Assembly (NCBI GenBank): GCA_963821235.1
Contig: CAWGCS010000001.1
Location: 1,116,001-1,180,000, forward strand
Direction: 5' to 3'
Length of the DNA stretch: 64,000 nucleotides
From: CTSoil-043 sp963821235
GTDB lineage: Bacteria > Chloroflexota > Limnocylindria > Limnocylindrales > CSP1-4
Position numbers and translations under genes: made by a program. Of this stretch, positions 16,745 to 25,879 are shown one piece after another. The first letter of the stretch is position 1. The number at the start of each line of letters is the position of its first letter. The notes under the pieces were generated by a model that saw nothing but the letters and a program-made list of their open reading frames with translations, searched no databases and was not told where the DNA came from.

Positions 16745-17053
16745 ATGGCAGAAGCGCTCGGGATGATCGAGGCCCGCGGGTTCGCGGCGGTGGTCGAGGC
16801 CGCCGACGCGATGGTCAAGGCGGCCAAGGTCGAGCTCGTGAGCTACGAGAAGACGGGCGGCGGCTACGTGACCGCGGTCGTCCGCGGCGACGTCGCCGCG
16901 GTCAAGGCCGCCGTCGAGGCGGGCGTGCGCAATGCGGCCAAGGTCGGCGAGGTCGTCGCCAGCCACGTGATCGCCCGGCCGCACGTCAACGTCGACCTGG
17001 TGCTGCCGCTCGGGCGGCTCGACGAGGCGAAGTCGGAGGCCGGCCAGGGCTAG
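16745..17053 (+). CDS. BMC-H hexameric shell protein
   Basis: 102 residues, single BMC domain: ALGMIEARGFAAVVEAADAMVKAAKVELVSYEKTGGGYVTAVVRGDVAAVKAAVEAG, followed by VGEVVASHVIARPH. These are the standard hexamer features; the loop KTGGG lines the pore. It is the only BMC-H in the operon, so it must make most shell facets. ATG is preceded by GAAGGAGAAC, the strongest ribosome site in the operon. A large hairpin follows its stop. Confidence 0.95.
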   Translation: MAEALGMIEARGFAAVVEAADAMVKAAKVELVSYEKTGGGYVTAVVRGDVAAVKAAVEAGVRNAAKVGEVVASHVIARPHVNVDLVLPLGRLDEAKSEAGQG

Positions 17054-17065
17054 GACGCGGGACAG

Positions 17066-17091
17066 GGCGCGCCGGCGGGCGCCGGCGCGCC
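17066..17091 (+). other. Strong hairpin between BMC-H and BMC-P genes
   Basis: GGCGCGCCGGC - GGGC - GCCGGCGCGCC: a perfect 11-bp GC stem with a 4-nt loop, 13 nt after the BMC-H stop and 26 nt before the next ATG. No T-tract. Inside an operon such a structure usually protects the upstream message or partly stops transcription; either would favour the major shell protein. Confidence 0.65.
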
Positions 17092-17116
17092 GCTCCCCCA
17101 GCAGGACGGTGGAACC

Positions 17117-17404
17117 ATGCTCCTCGGACGGGTGACCGGAACCGTGGTCGCAAGCCGCAAAGAGCCGCTCATGGAGGGCTGGAAGCTCCTCGTGGTGCGC
17201 CAGCTCGACGCGGAGAACCGGGAGGCCGGCGGGTATGTCGTGGCCGCCGACGTGGTCGGGGCCGGGGTCGGCGAGGTCGTCCTCTACGCCACCGGCAGCT
17301 CGGCCCGCCAGACGGAGGCGACCCGGGACCGGCCCTGCGACGCGGTGATCATGGCGATCGTCGACACTTGGGAGGTCGGCGGGACGGAGGTCTACCGCAA
17401 GTAG
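17117..17404 (+). CDS. BMC-P pentameric vertex protein (EutN/CcmL family), first copy
   Basis: 95 residues, typical EutN/CcmL length. It starts MLLGRVTGTVVASRKEPLMEGWKLLVVRQLD and has the central AADVVGAGVGEVVLYATGSSARQTEATRDRPCDAVIMAIVDTW core of the OB-like pentamer. Pentamers cap the vertices of the icosahedral shell. GGACGGTGG precedes the ATG. Two further copies lie downstream. Confidence 0.94.
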   Translation: MLLGRVTGTVVASRKEPLMEGWKLLVVRQLDAENREAGGYVVAADVVGAGVGEVVLYATGSSARQTEATRDRPCDAVIMAIVDTWEVGGTEVYRK

Positions 17405-17434
17405 CGGGCGACTGCGGCGAGAGCGCGGAGAGCG

Positions 17435-18895
17435 ATGAGCGAGCTCAACGAGCGCGAGATCCAGGAGATCATCGAGCGGGTCCGCCGCCGCGTGGCGGCC
17501 GCCGGCGACGCACGGCCGGGCGTCGGGCTGCGGGCCGAGGCGGAGCTGTCGTCGGTCGCGACGGAGCTCGGGGACGGCATCCACGCTACGATCGACGAGG
17601 CGGTGGCCGCGGCGGGGCGCGCAGCCCTCTCCTTCCAGGCCCAGGGTCTCGCCGGCCGCAAGGTCATCATCGACGCCGTGCGCCGCTCGATGCTCGACCA
17701 CGCCGAGCAGCTGGCGCGGATGGCCCACCAGGAGACCCACATCGGGCGAGTCGAGGACAAGGTGGTCAAGAACCGCCTCGTGGCGTCGAAGGCGCCGGGG
17801 CCCGAAGACCTCGAGGTCCAGGCGGTGACCGGCGACGCCGGGATGATGGTCACCGAGTTCGCCCCCTTCGGCGTGGTCGCCGCGATCACGCCGGTGACGA
17901 ACCCGACCTCGACGATCATCAACAACACCATCAGCATCGTGTCGGCCGGCAATGCGGTCGTCTTCAATGCCCACCCTTCCGCGAAGCGCTGCTCGTCGGA
18001 GACGATCCGGCTCATCAACCGGGCGATCGTCGCGGCCGGCGGGCCGCCGGACCTGGTCACAGCCGTCGCCACGCCGACGATCGACACTGCACGGGCGCTG
18101 ATGAGCCACCCGGGCGTCCGCGTCCTCCTGGTGACCGGTGGCCCCGCCGTCGTGCGCGAGGCGCTGAAAGCCGGCAAGCGGGCCATCACCGCCGGCCCGG
18201 GCAACCCCCCGGCCGTCGTCGACCAGACCGCCGACATCGAGCGGGCGGCCCGCGACATCGTCCGCGGCGCGTCGTTCGACAACAACGTCGTCTGCATCGA
18301 CGAGAAGGTCGTCCTCGTCGTCGACACGGTGGCCGACCGGCTCATCCGGGCGATGACCCAGGCCGGGGCCTACCTGCTCAAGGAGCACGAGCTGCACCGC
18401 CTTGAGCGCGTCATCTTCAGGGAGCTCGGGCAGCCGGGGAAGCCGGGCGTCATCAATCCGACCTGGATCGGCCAGGACGCCTCGAAGATCCTCGCCGAGA
18501 TCGGCGTGCAGGCCGAGCCGGCGCCCCGCCTGCTGATCGCCGACGTCTCGCGCGACCACAGCCTCGCCTGGACCGAGCAGATGATGCCGGTCCTCCCGGT
18601 GGTTCGGCTCGCGACCGTGGACCAGGCGATCGACCTCGCGGTGCGCATGGAGCACGGCTTCCGCCACACGGCTTCGATCCATTCGACGAACGTCGAGACG
18701 ATCACCCGGATGGCGCGGGCGATGAACTGCAGCATCTTCGTCACGAACGGCCCCAACGTGGCCGGCCTCGGCGAGGGCGGCGAGGGCTTCACCTCGTTCT
18801 CGATCGCCAGCCCGTCGGGCGACGGCCTGACCCGGCCGCGGACCTTCTCGCGCGAGCGGCGGATCACCGTCGTCGGCGCCCTGCGGATCGTCTGA
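17435..18895 (+). CDS. CoA-acylating aldehyde dehydrogenase, BMC cargo (EutE/PduP-like)
   Basis: 486 residues. It oxidises an aldehyde to acyl-CoA with NAD+; acetaldehyde from DeoC is the inferred substrate. SFDNNVVCIDEK carries the catalytic Cys as in PduP, GPGNPPAVVD is the family Rossmann-side motif, and ITPVTNPTSTIINN is near the N-terminal third. Residues 5-22 (NEREIQEIIERVRRRVAA) form an amphipathic helix with the usual encapsulation-peptide pattern, then a Gly/Pro linker. It lies among shell genes, 2 bp before the next BMC-T. Confidence 0.92.
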   Translation: MSELNEREIQEIIERVRRRVAAAGDARPGVGLRAEAELSSVATELGDGIHATIDEAVAAAGRAALSFQAQGLAGRKVIIDAVRRSMLDHAEQLARMAHQETHIGRVEDKVVKNRLVASKAPGPEDLEVQAVTGDAGMMVTEFAPFGVVAAITPVTNPTSTIINNTISIVSAGNAVVFNAHPSAKRCSSETIRLINRAIVAAGGPPDLVTAVATPTIDTARALMSHPGVRVLLVTGGPAVVREALKAGKRAITAGPGNPPAVVDQTADIERAARDIVRGASFDNNVVCIDEKVVLVVDTVADRLIRAMTQAGAYLLKEHELHRLERVIFRELGQPGKPGVINPTWIGQDASKILAEIGVQAEPAPRLLIADVSRDHSLAWTEQMMPVLPVVRLATVDQAIDLAVRMEHGFRHTASIHSTNVETITRMARAMNCSIFVTNGPNVAGLGEGGEGFTSFSIASPSGDGLTRPRTFSRERRITVVGALRIV

Positions 18896-18897
18896 CG

Positions 18898-19506
18898 ATG
18901 ACGATCGTCGGGATGGAGCCCGCCATCGCCCTGCTCGAGCTCGACTCGATCGCGGCCGGCATCGAGGCCGGCGACGCGATGGCCAAGCGCGCCCCGATCG
19001 ACATCCTGCGGGCCGGGACGGTCCATCCGGGCAAGTACCTGGTCCTCGTGGGCGGGACCGTCGGCGACGTGGAGGAGGCGCTCGAAGCCGGGCGCGAGGT
19101 CGGGGCCGCGGCCATCCTCGACATCGTCTTCCTGCCCAACGTCCATCCCGAGGTCGTCGCGTCGCTCGGCGGCCGGCGGGCGACCGCGGCCGGCGAAGCC
19201 CTCGGCGTGATCGAGACGGCGACCGTCGCCGCGATCGTCGAGGCGGCCGACGCCGGCCTCAAGGGCGCCCATGTCCGGCTCCTGGAGCTGCGCCTGGCCG
19301 ACGACATCGGCGGGAAGGGCTACCTTCTCTTCGACGGGCCCGTGGCGGAGGTGGAGGCGGCTGTCGAGCTGGGCTGCGGGCGGATCGCCGGCTCGCCTGG
19401 CCTGGCCAGGCGGGTGATCCCCCGACTGCACGCGGAGATGGCCGAGAACCTGGCCGCAGACCCGCGGTTCGGCGAGCGCGTGCGAAGCGCCGACGGGGGG
19501 GCCTAG
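18898..19506 (+). CDS. BMC-T shell protein, single-layer type
   Basis: 202 residues, two BMC domains. The first is around MEPAIALLELDSIAAGIEAGDAMAKRAPIDILRAGTVHPGKYL; the second around ALGVIETATVAAIVEAADAGLKGAHVRLLELR with loop DDIGGKGY at the pore. The overall look is that of Haliangium-type BMC-T1. There is no Cys at the predicted pore, so it is not a PduT-like 4Fe-4S shell protein. It starts 2 nt after the dehydrogenase stop. Confidence 0.92.
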   Translation: MTIVGMEPAIALLELDSIAAGIEAGDAMAKRAPIDILRAGTVHPGKYLVLVGGTVGDVEEALEAGREVGAAAILDIVFLPNVHPEVVASLGGRRATAAGEALGVIETATVAAIVEAADAGLKGAHVRLLELRLADDIGGKGYLLFDGPVAEVEAAVELGCGRIAGSPGLARRVIPRLHAEMAENLAADPRFGERVRSADGGA

Positions 19507-19511
19507 CTCCG

Positions 19512-19814
19512 ATGCAGCTGGCGCGCGTGATCGGCACGGTGGTCGCCACCGTCAAGGCGCCCGGCCTGGAGGGCGTCAAGCTCCTCGTCATCCAGCCGCT
19601 CGACCGCCACCAGCGGCCCGTCGGCGGCCAGCTCGTGGCCGCGGACGCGGTCCACATGGCCGGACCAGGCGAGCTCGTCTACTTCGTGGCCGCCCGCGAG
19701 GCCGCCCAGGCGATGCCCGACCCCTTCGTCCCGGTCGACCACGCCATCGTCGGGATCGTCGACGCCGTCTCGCCACTCGCGGGAGACGCGCCCGGGGGGG
19801 GAGGCCGGACGTGA
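19512..19814 (+). CDS. BMC-P pentameric vertex protein, second copy
   Basis: 100 residues, starting MQLARVIGTVVATVKAPGLEGVKLLVIQPLD; core AADAVHMAGPGELVYFVAAREAAQAM and PVDHAIVGIVDAV. The SSAR motif of the other copies is replaced by AAREAAQ. The C-terminus is a short Gly-rich tail. Overlaps the third copy by 4 bp (GTGA). Confidence 0.93.
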   Translation: MQLARVIGTVVATVKAPGLEGVKLLVIQPLDRHQRPVGGQLVAADAVHMAGPGELVYFVAAREAAQAMPDPFVPVDHAIVGIVDAVSPLAGDAPGGGGRT

Positions 19815-20188
19815 AGCTCGGCCGGGTGGTCGGGACCGTCGTCTCGACCATCAACGCCCCCGATCTCGAGCACCGGACGCTCCTCCTGTGCGATCTCCTC
19901 GACCCGGCCGGCGTGCCCGGCGGCGGCTATTTGATCGCCGTCGACTCGGTCGGCGCGGGCGCCGGCGAGACCGTCCTCATCCTCGACGAGGGCAACTCGG
20001 CCCGCCAGGTGCTCGCGGCTCCGGGGGCCCCGATCCGGACGGTGGTGGTCGGCATCGTCGACGAGGTCACGGGCGAGACGCCCGCGGCACCGCAGCCCGC
20101 CGCCAAGACCGCCGCCGTGGCAACCCACCGGAAGGCCCCGCGCCGGCACCGGGGCACGCGAACGCGATCCGATGCCGATCACGCTTGA
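19811..20188 (+). CDS. BMC-P pentameric vertex protein, third copy with basic tail
   Basis: 125 residues. Residues 1-90 are a normal EutN/CcmL domain (MKLGRVVGTVVSTINAPDLEHRTLLLCDLLD, DSVGAGAGETVLILDEGNSARQVL, IRTVVVGIVDEVTG). A further ~35 residues are Ala/Pro then strongly basic (KTAAVATHRKAPRRHRGTRTRSD). Such a tail is not needed for the pentamer and might contact cargo, nucleic acid or another shell face. GTG start inside the previous stop; its end overlaps the next gene by 17 bp. Confidence 0.9.
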   Translation: MKLGRVVGTVVSTINAPDLEHRTLLLCDLLDPAGVPGGGYLIAVDSVGAGAGETVLILDEGNSARQVLAAPGAPIRTVVVGIVDEVTGETPAAPQPAAKTAAVATHRKAPRRHRGTRTRSDADHA

Positions 20189-20630
20189 CGAGGTGCGCTC
20201 GATCCTGGCGCGCTGGCAGCCCATCCTCCGCCTCGCCGACTGGGACGTCGATGTCCGGCTGGTCGACAGGTCATGGCGCAAGTCGGGCGACGTCAAGGTC
20301 GACCTCGACGACCGCAAGGCGGTCCTCCTCCTGAATGCGGAGCCGCGCTCCGAGAACCTGGAGGAGACGATCGTCCACGAGCTGGTCCACCTGCGGCTGC
20401 ACGCCCTCGACCGGATGCTCGTGGAGCTGCTCGACGCGGTCTTCGGGACCGCTGCCGACGAGCCCCGGCGGGCCTTCGCCGAGGGTCGCTTCATGACCCT
20501 CCTGGAGTCCACCGTGGAGGACCTCGCCAAGGCGCTCCTGGCGGCGGGCGGGAGCCCCGGCCCGCTGTCGTTCGGGCGCCTCCGCGAGGAGGTGGAGCGC
20601 GAGATCGGGCCCGGGGCGACGGCGGGCTAG
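20172..20630 (+). CDS. Small HExxH metalloprotein linked to the BMC operon
   Basis: 152 residues. VHELVHLRLHALD contains HELVH, a zinc-protease-type motif with a further His and Asp on the same helix. LLESTVEDLA downstream could give the glutamate ligand of a gluzincin. The N-terminus (WQPILRLADWDVDVRLVD) looks like a small alpha/beta lead-in. No signal peptide. It overlaps the third pentamer gene by 17 bp, so it is translated with the BMC genes. Protease activity, for example on shell or cargo, is only inferred from the motif. Confidence 0.72.
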   Translation: MPITLDEVRSILARWQPILRLADWDVDVRLVDRSWRKSGDVKVDLDDRKAVLLLNAEPRSENLEETIVHELVHLRLHALDRMLVELLDAVFGTAADEPRRAFAEGRFMTLLESTVEDLAKALLAAGGSPGPLSFGRLREEVEREIGPGATAG

Positions 20631-20632
20631 GC

Positions 20633-21403
20633 GTGCCCACGGGGGAGCCGACGGGCCAGGCGACCCTCCGGCTGCCTGCTGCCGCCCCGCGGCTGCGTTC
20701 CGTCGTGGCCGTGGTCCTCGTCTATGCCGTCGCGATGGCATTCCTGGAATCGGCCGTCGTCGTCTACCTCCAGCGCGCTCTCGGCATCGACCCCCGGGCG
20801 CTCTTCCCGATCCGCGACCCGAGCATCACCGGGGACCTCGCCGCCATCGAGATCGGCCGGGAGGCGGCGACCCTCCTCATGCTCGCGTCGGTCGGCTGGC
20901 TCGCCGGCCGGGGCGGCCTCGAGCGGCTGGCGTGGACGGCCGTCGCCTTCGGCGCCTGGGACATCGGCTACTACGCCTGGCTGTGGGTCTTCATCGGCTG
21001 GCCGCCGTCGCTCGGGACGTGGGACCTCCTCTTCCTCATCCCCGCCCCGTGGACGGGGCCGGTCTGGGCGCCTGTCGCGATCAGCCTGGCCCTCGTCGCC
21101 TTCGGCCTGGCGACGGCCGCCCGGCTGCGTGCCGGACGGGCCGTGCGGGCCGGCCGGTGGCAGGTCGCGGCCGGCATCGTGGGCGGGCTCATCGTGGTCC
21201 TGAGCTTCACCCTGGACGCGGGCCGGATCCTGGCCGGCGGGGTGCCCGACGCCTTCGCCTGGCCGGTCTTCGCCGCGGGGCTGGCCGTCGCCACCTGGGG
21301 CGCGGTGACGGCCCTGCGAGCGGCCGACGCGTCGCGCCCGGCGACCGACCCGCCGGGATCGCCGAGCCCTAGGTCGCCGACGGGTCCGCCACCCGGCCGA
21401 TGA
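20633..21403 (+). CDS. Hypothetical six-helix membrane protein
   Basis: 256 residues from GTG, two bases after the HExxH gene stop. About six hydrophobic segments: residues ~22-50, 75-95, 103-130, 138-170, 182-207 and 215-240; many Trp and aromatic residues in segments 3-4 (AWDIGYYAWLWVFIGWPP). The tail is Pro/Ser-rich. It may be the last gene of the BMC transcript, but nothing in it points to a compartment role. No family recognised. Confidence 0.7.
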   Translation: MPTGEPTGQATLRLPAAAPRLRSVVAVVLVYAVAMAFLESAVVVYLQRALGIDPRALFPIRDPSITGDLAAIEIGREAATLLMLASVGWLAGRGGLERLAWTAVAFGAWDIGYYAWLWVFIGWPPSLGTWDLLFLIPAPWTGPVWAPVAISLALVAFGLATAARLRAGRAVRAGRWQVAAGIVGGLIVVLSFTLDAGRILAGGVPDAFAWPVFAAGLAVATWGAVTALRAADASRPATDPPGSPSPRSPTGPPPGR

Positions 21404-22832
21404 AGAGGATCGCCCCCGTCGGCACGTCCGTCAGCACGAACAGGAAGGGGCGGTCGGCCCGGATCACGAGCGGCTCCGACGTGTCGCCGGGGCCACCGGT
21501 GACCATCAGGACGGCCGTGGCGGCGGTCGCCTCGGTGCCCTTCTCGTCCACGTCGATGCTCGCCTGGTGGATGACCTTCCCGATGTACAGGCCCCATGGG
21601 AGCGTCGCGATCCCGGTGAAGTCGGCCCGATAGCGGTCGAATGCGAGCGGCATCCCCAGCGCCTTCAGGGCGTCGCCCAGGTCGAGCCTGGCGTCGATCG
21701 AGAAGCGCGGCAGGGTCAGGGCGACCTTGCGGCTGTCGAGCAGACCTCCCTCCTCCTTCGTGCTCGTCAGGTCAGCCAGCCGCGACGCTGTCAGCCCGCT
21801 CTCGAAGGCGGCCAGGTCGTCGGGGACGATGATCGTCATGGCCAGCTCGTCGGTGCCGTCTCGCAGCGAGCCCGATCCGAGGTACGGCAGCCGCACCGCC
21901 CGCCAGCCGGTGCCGGTCGCCGCGGGGAAGCTCGGTCCGAGGCCCGTGCTCTCGAGCTGCATCAGGGGAACGGTGACCCGCGACCCGTCGGCCAGGGTGA
22001 ACGGGCCGGGCGCGGTCGCCTCCGGCTCGAACGGATCCAGCCACGGCGCCCGCAGGTAGATCGCGTTGACGAGCGCGACGCGGGTCGCGATGGTCACGTC
22101 GCCCTGCAGCAGCAGCTCCGGGATCCGTCCAACGGTCTGCTGCTCCACCCAGGCGTTGACCGCCTGCCGCGCCGCCTCGGGATCGGCCTCGTAGTCGACG
22201 AGCCGGACGCCGGCCCCGAAGCGGGCAGCGAGCGCGTCGAGGAACGCCGGCTCGATGGACATCCCCCGCTGGGCGAACGTGGCGTTGGCGAGCCTCAGGG
22301 TGACCTCGAGGGGGTTCCCGTCCGGGTCGTCGAAGGTGCCGCTCCGCGAGGCGAGTGCGGCATCCAGGGCGTTCATGGCGTCGGCCAGCGTGTCCGCGCC
22401 GGCGGCATGCATGACGGCGTCCATCTGGCCGGCCGTCTCGCCCCGGGCGCCGGCACGCGCCATCGCCAGCGCGATCGCGACGCTCGTCGGGGAGAGGACC
22501 ACGTTGTCCCCGGGCTCGGCGACGCGACGATACAGATCCAGTCCGAAGGCGTTGATGGCCCTGGCGGCCTTCGACGCCTCGTCCGGCGACACCAGGGTGC
22601 GCGGGAGCGTCGACGTCGCGAGGTCGGCGGGAGCCGAGCTGGCCGGCGTCGGTGGGGCCGAAGCGGCGAAGCTCGGCATCCCGGCCGGCGAAGGCTCCAG
22701 GTTTGGCCCGAGCGTGGGCGACGCCTGCGCTGCCGTCGGCGCCGGCGACAGCTCCGCGGCGCCGCCACAGCCCGCGATCGCAACCGCCACGATCAGGGTG
22801 GAAAGCGTCCTCCAGGTGACGAGCCGCTCCAA
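21369..22832 (-). CDS. Serpin-family protease inhibitor, lipoprotein
   Basis: 487 residues from TTG at 22832, supported by GGAGG 7 nt upstream. An N-terminal signal ends in a lipobox (AIAGC, Cys22), so it is probably membrane-anchored outside the cell. A Pro/Ala/Ser linker follows. The serpin domain includes NVVLSPTSVAIALAMARAGARGET, NAIYLRAPWLDPF and KVALTLPRFSID. The reactive-loop hinge reads DEKGTEATAATA, with small residues at P15-P8, the signature of an inhibitory (not just structural) serpin. Its 3' end overlaps the converging membrane-protein gene. Confidence 0.9.
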   Translation of the reverse strand: MERLVTWRTLSTLIVAVAIAGCGGAAELSPAPTAAQASPTLGPNLEPSPAGMPSFAASAPPTPASSAPADLATSTLPRTLVSPDEASKAARAINAFGLDLYRRVAEPGDNVVLSPTSVAIALAMARAGARGETAGQMDAVMHAAGADTLADAMNALDAALASRSGTFDDPDGNPLEVTLRLANATFAQRGMSIEPAFLDALAARFGAGVRLVDYEADPEAARQAVNAWVEQQTVGRIPELLLQGDVTIATRVALVNAIYLRAPWLDPFEPEATAPGPFTLADGSRVTVPLMQLESTGLGPSFPAATGTGWRAVRLPYLGSGSLRDGTDELAMTIIVPDDLAAFESGLTASRLADLTSTKEEGGLLDSRKVALTLPRFSIDARLDLGDALKALGMPLAFDRYRADFTGIATLPWGLYIGKVIHQASIDVDEKGTEATAATAVLMVTGGPGDTSEPLVIRADRPFLFVLTDVPTGAILFIGRVADPSAT

Positions 22833-22930
22833 TCGTGGCCTCCTCGGTGCGCGAGGCCGGGGACGGCGGCGCTCGCGATCCTGCGAATGCAGGTGTGACG
22901 AACGGCGGGCCACGGGCGTGCCGAGGGTGC

Positions 22931-24262
<1,332 letters not shown>

Positions 24263-24265
24263 GCC

Positions 24266-25126
24266 TCAGGCTCCCGCGCCCGCGCCGGCCGGCCCGTCGG
24301 CGAACGAACCGACGAAGGCGCGCACGAGGCGGGTCAGGTCGGCCGCGGCCATCGCCGCGCCGCGCAGCGTCTGCTCGTGGTCGATCGGCTCCGTGCTCAT
24401 CCCGACGGCAAGGTTCGTAATCGCGCTGATGGCGGCCACGCGGATCCCGGCGTGGCGGGCCACGATGACCTCGGGCACGGTCGACATCCCCACGGCGTCG
24501 GCCCCCAGGACGCGGTAGGCCCGGATCTCGGCCGGGGTTTCGAAGAGCGGTCCGAGGAGGGCGCAGTAGACGCCCTGGTGGAGGCGGATGCCGAGCCTCG
24601 CGGCGATCTCCAGCAGGCGCGAGCGGAGCTCCGGATCGTAGGCGTCCTCGAGGCCGGTGAAGCGCTCGCCCCAGTCGTCGTCGTTGGGCCCGACGAGCGG
24701 GTTCGTCCACACGAGGTTCAAGTGGTCGGTGATGAGCATGAGGCTGCCCGGACCGGCCTCGGCACGCAGCGAGCCGGCCGCGTTCGTCAGCAGGAGGGCA
24801 TCCACGCCGAGCGCGGCGAACGTCCGGATGGGCAGCTTGATGACCGCCGGCGGATGGCCCTCGTAGAGGTGGAAGCGGCCCTGCATGCAGGCCACGGAGA
24901 CGCCGTCGAGCGTCCCCAGGACGAAACGGCCGGCGTGCCCCGCCACCGTCGACGGCGGGAAGCCCGGGATGTCGGCGTACGGGACGGCCACTGCCTCCTC
25001 GATGGCGTCGGCGAGGCCGCCGAGCCCGGAGCCGAGGACGATCCCGAGGCGCGGCCGGAATCCCGGGGCCTGTTCCCGCAGGACGTCGGCGGCCAGGCGC
25101 GCGGGATCGACCGAGGGATGCGTCAT
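24266..25126 (-). CDS. punA: Purine-nucleoside phosphorylase
   Basis: 286 residues, trimeric PNP type. IVLGSGLGGLAD is the phosphate loop, GRFHLYEGH a conserved active-site segment, and LLLTNAAGSL and VGMSTVPEVIVARH complete the purine/ribose site. It releases purine base and (deoxy)ribose-1-phosphate. ATG overlaps the cdd stop by 4 bp and the gene ends 3 bp before deoA, so the three are one operon. A short Gly/Ala tail (GPAGAGAGA) is extra. Confidence 0.93.
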   Translation of the reverse strand: MTHPSVDPARLAADVLREQAPGFRPRLGIVLGSGLGGLADAIEEAVAVPYADIPGFPPSTVAGHAGRFVLGTLDGVSVACMQGRFHLYEGHPPAVIKLPIRTFAALGVDALLLTNAAGSLRAEAGPGSLMLITDHLNLVWTNPLVGPNDDDWGERFTGLEDAYDPELRSRLLEIAARLGIRLHQGVYCALLGPLFETPAEIRAYRVLGADAVGMSTVPEVIVARHAGIRVAAISAITNLAVGMSTEPIDHEQTLRGAAMAAADLTRLVRAFVGSFADGPAGAGAGA

Positions 25127-25536
25127 CGGACGGCCTCCTTGCCGAGGTGCTCGGGGCCGAAGGAGAGGGGCAGCAGGTCGCCCAGCGTCACGGTGCGGAT
25201 GACCCCGGCCATCCCGGCGAGATGGATCGGCGCCTCGGGGCCCATGAACTCGCGCAGCCGCTGGCGGCACGCGCCGCAGGGGGAGGGAAGGCCGGCCGCC
25301 TCGTCGGCGATCACGAGGGCCTCGACGATCCGGCGACCCCCGGCCGCGATCATGGCCCCGATGGCCGACGCCTCGGCGCACTGGCTCTGGGGGTAGGCCG
25401 CATTCTCGACGTTCGCGGCGGCATGGACGCGGCCGTCCGCGTCGCGGAGCGCCGCGCCCACCGGATAGGCGGAGTACGGGGCGTAGGCGCGTTCCCGGAC
25501 CGCACGGGCGGCGCGGTAGAGGTCGTCGACGGACAT
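25123..25536 (-). CDS. cdd: Cytidine deaminase
   Basis: 137 residues, homotetrameric size. Zinc-site motifs are complete: CAEASAIGAM (Cys, catalytic Glu) and PCGACRQRL (two Cys). AYAPYSAYPVGAAL and NVENAAYP bind the nucleoside. It converts (deoxy)cytidine to (deoxy)uridine, feeding DeoA. First gene of the nucleoside operon. A TACAGT hexamer lies about 55 nt upstream. Confidence 0.95.
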   Translation of the reverse strand: MSVDDLYRAARAVRERAYAPYSAYPVGAALRDADGRVHAAANVENAAYPQSQCAEASAIGAMIAAGGRRIVEALVIADEAAGLPSPCGACRQRLREFMGPEAPIHLAGMAGVIRTVTLGDLLPLSFGPEHLGKEAVR

Positions 25537-25701
25537 CGGCAGGGCGCTCCCGCGGGCATCGCGCGATCTCGGGTCGCGCGGCCAACACTGTAGCGCGAGG
25601 TCGGCTGCTGCGGGCCGCCGATCGTTGCCCCGCCGGTACCCGTACGCCCGGGGGCGTGGACGGCGTTTGACGGGATTGGCCCAGTGGGCTCATACTTCGC
25701 G

Positions 25702-25776
25702 AGCGGGGTGGAGCAGCGGCAGCTCGTCGGGCTCATAACCCGAAGGTCAAGGGTTCGAATCCCTTCCCCGCAACCA
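25702..25776 (+). tRNA. Initiator tRNA-fMet (anticodon CAT)
   Basis: Acceptor strands AGCGGGG and CCCCGCA pair except at the A1-A72 position, the mismatch that marks initiator tRNAs. The anticodon stem has the three consecutive G-C pairs GGG/CCC around loop CTCATAA. The T arm is AAGGG-TTCGAAT-CCCTT. CCA is encoded (25774-25776). A terminator follows 20 nt later. Confidence 0.96.
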
Positions 25777-25795
25777 ACGCGCATATCGACGTCGA

Positions 25796-25828
25796 GAACC
25801 CCGGTCCGCCCGCCGGGGTTCTTGCTTT
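25796..25828 (+). terminator. Intrinsic terminator of tRNA-fMet
   Basis: GAACCCCGG and CCGGGGTTC form a perfect 9-bp stem with an 8-nt loop, followed by TTGCTTT. This is the clearest rho-independent terminator in the window. Confidence 0.85.
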
Positions 25829-25879
25829 CCCGGATCCAGTCGAACGGACCGCCCGGGGCGCCTGCGACAGCCGCTCGCC

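Noticed and set aside
18898..19506. PduT-like iron-sulfur shell protein
   Set aside because: No cysteine at the predicted pore loop (GGKGY), so no cluster can be placed there.
13503..20630. Propanediol (Pdu) or ethanolamine (Eut) type compartment
   Set aside because: No diol dehydratase, ethanolamine lyase, glycyl-radical enzyme or their reactivases are encoded; the signature enzymes are DeoC and an RpiB-like protein.
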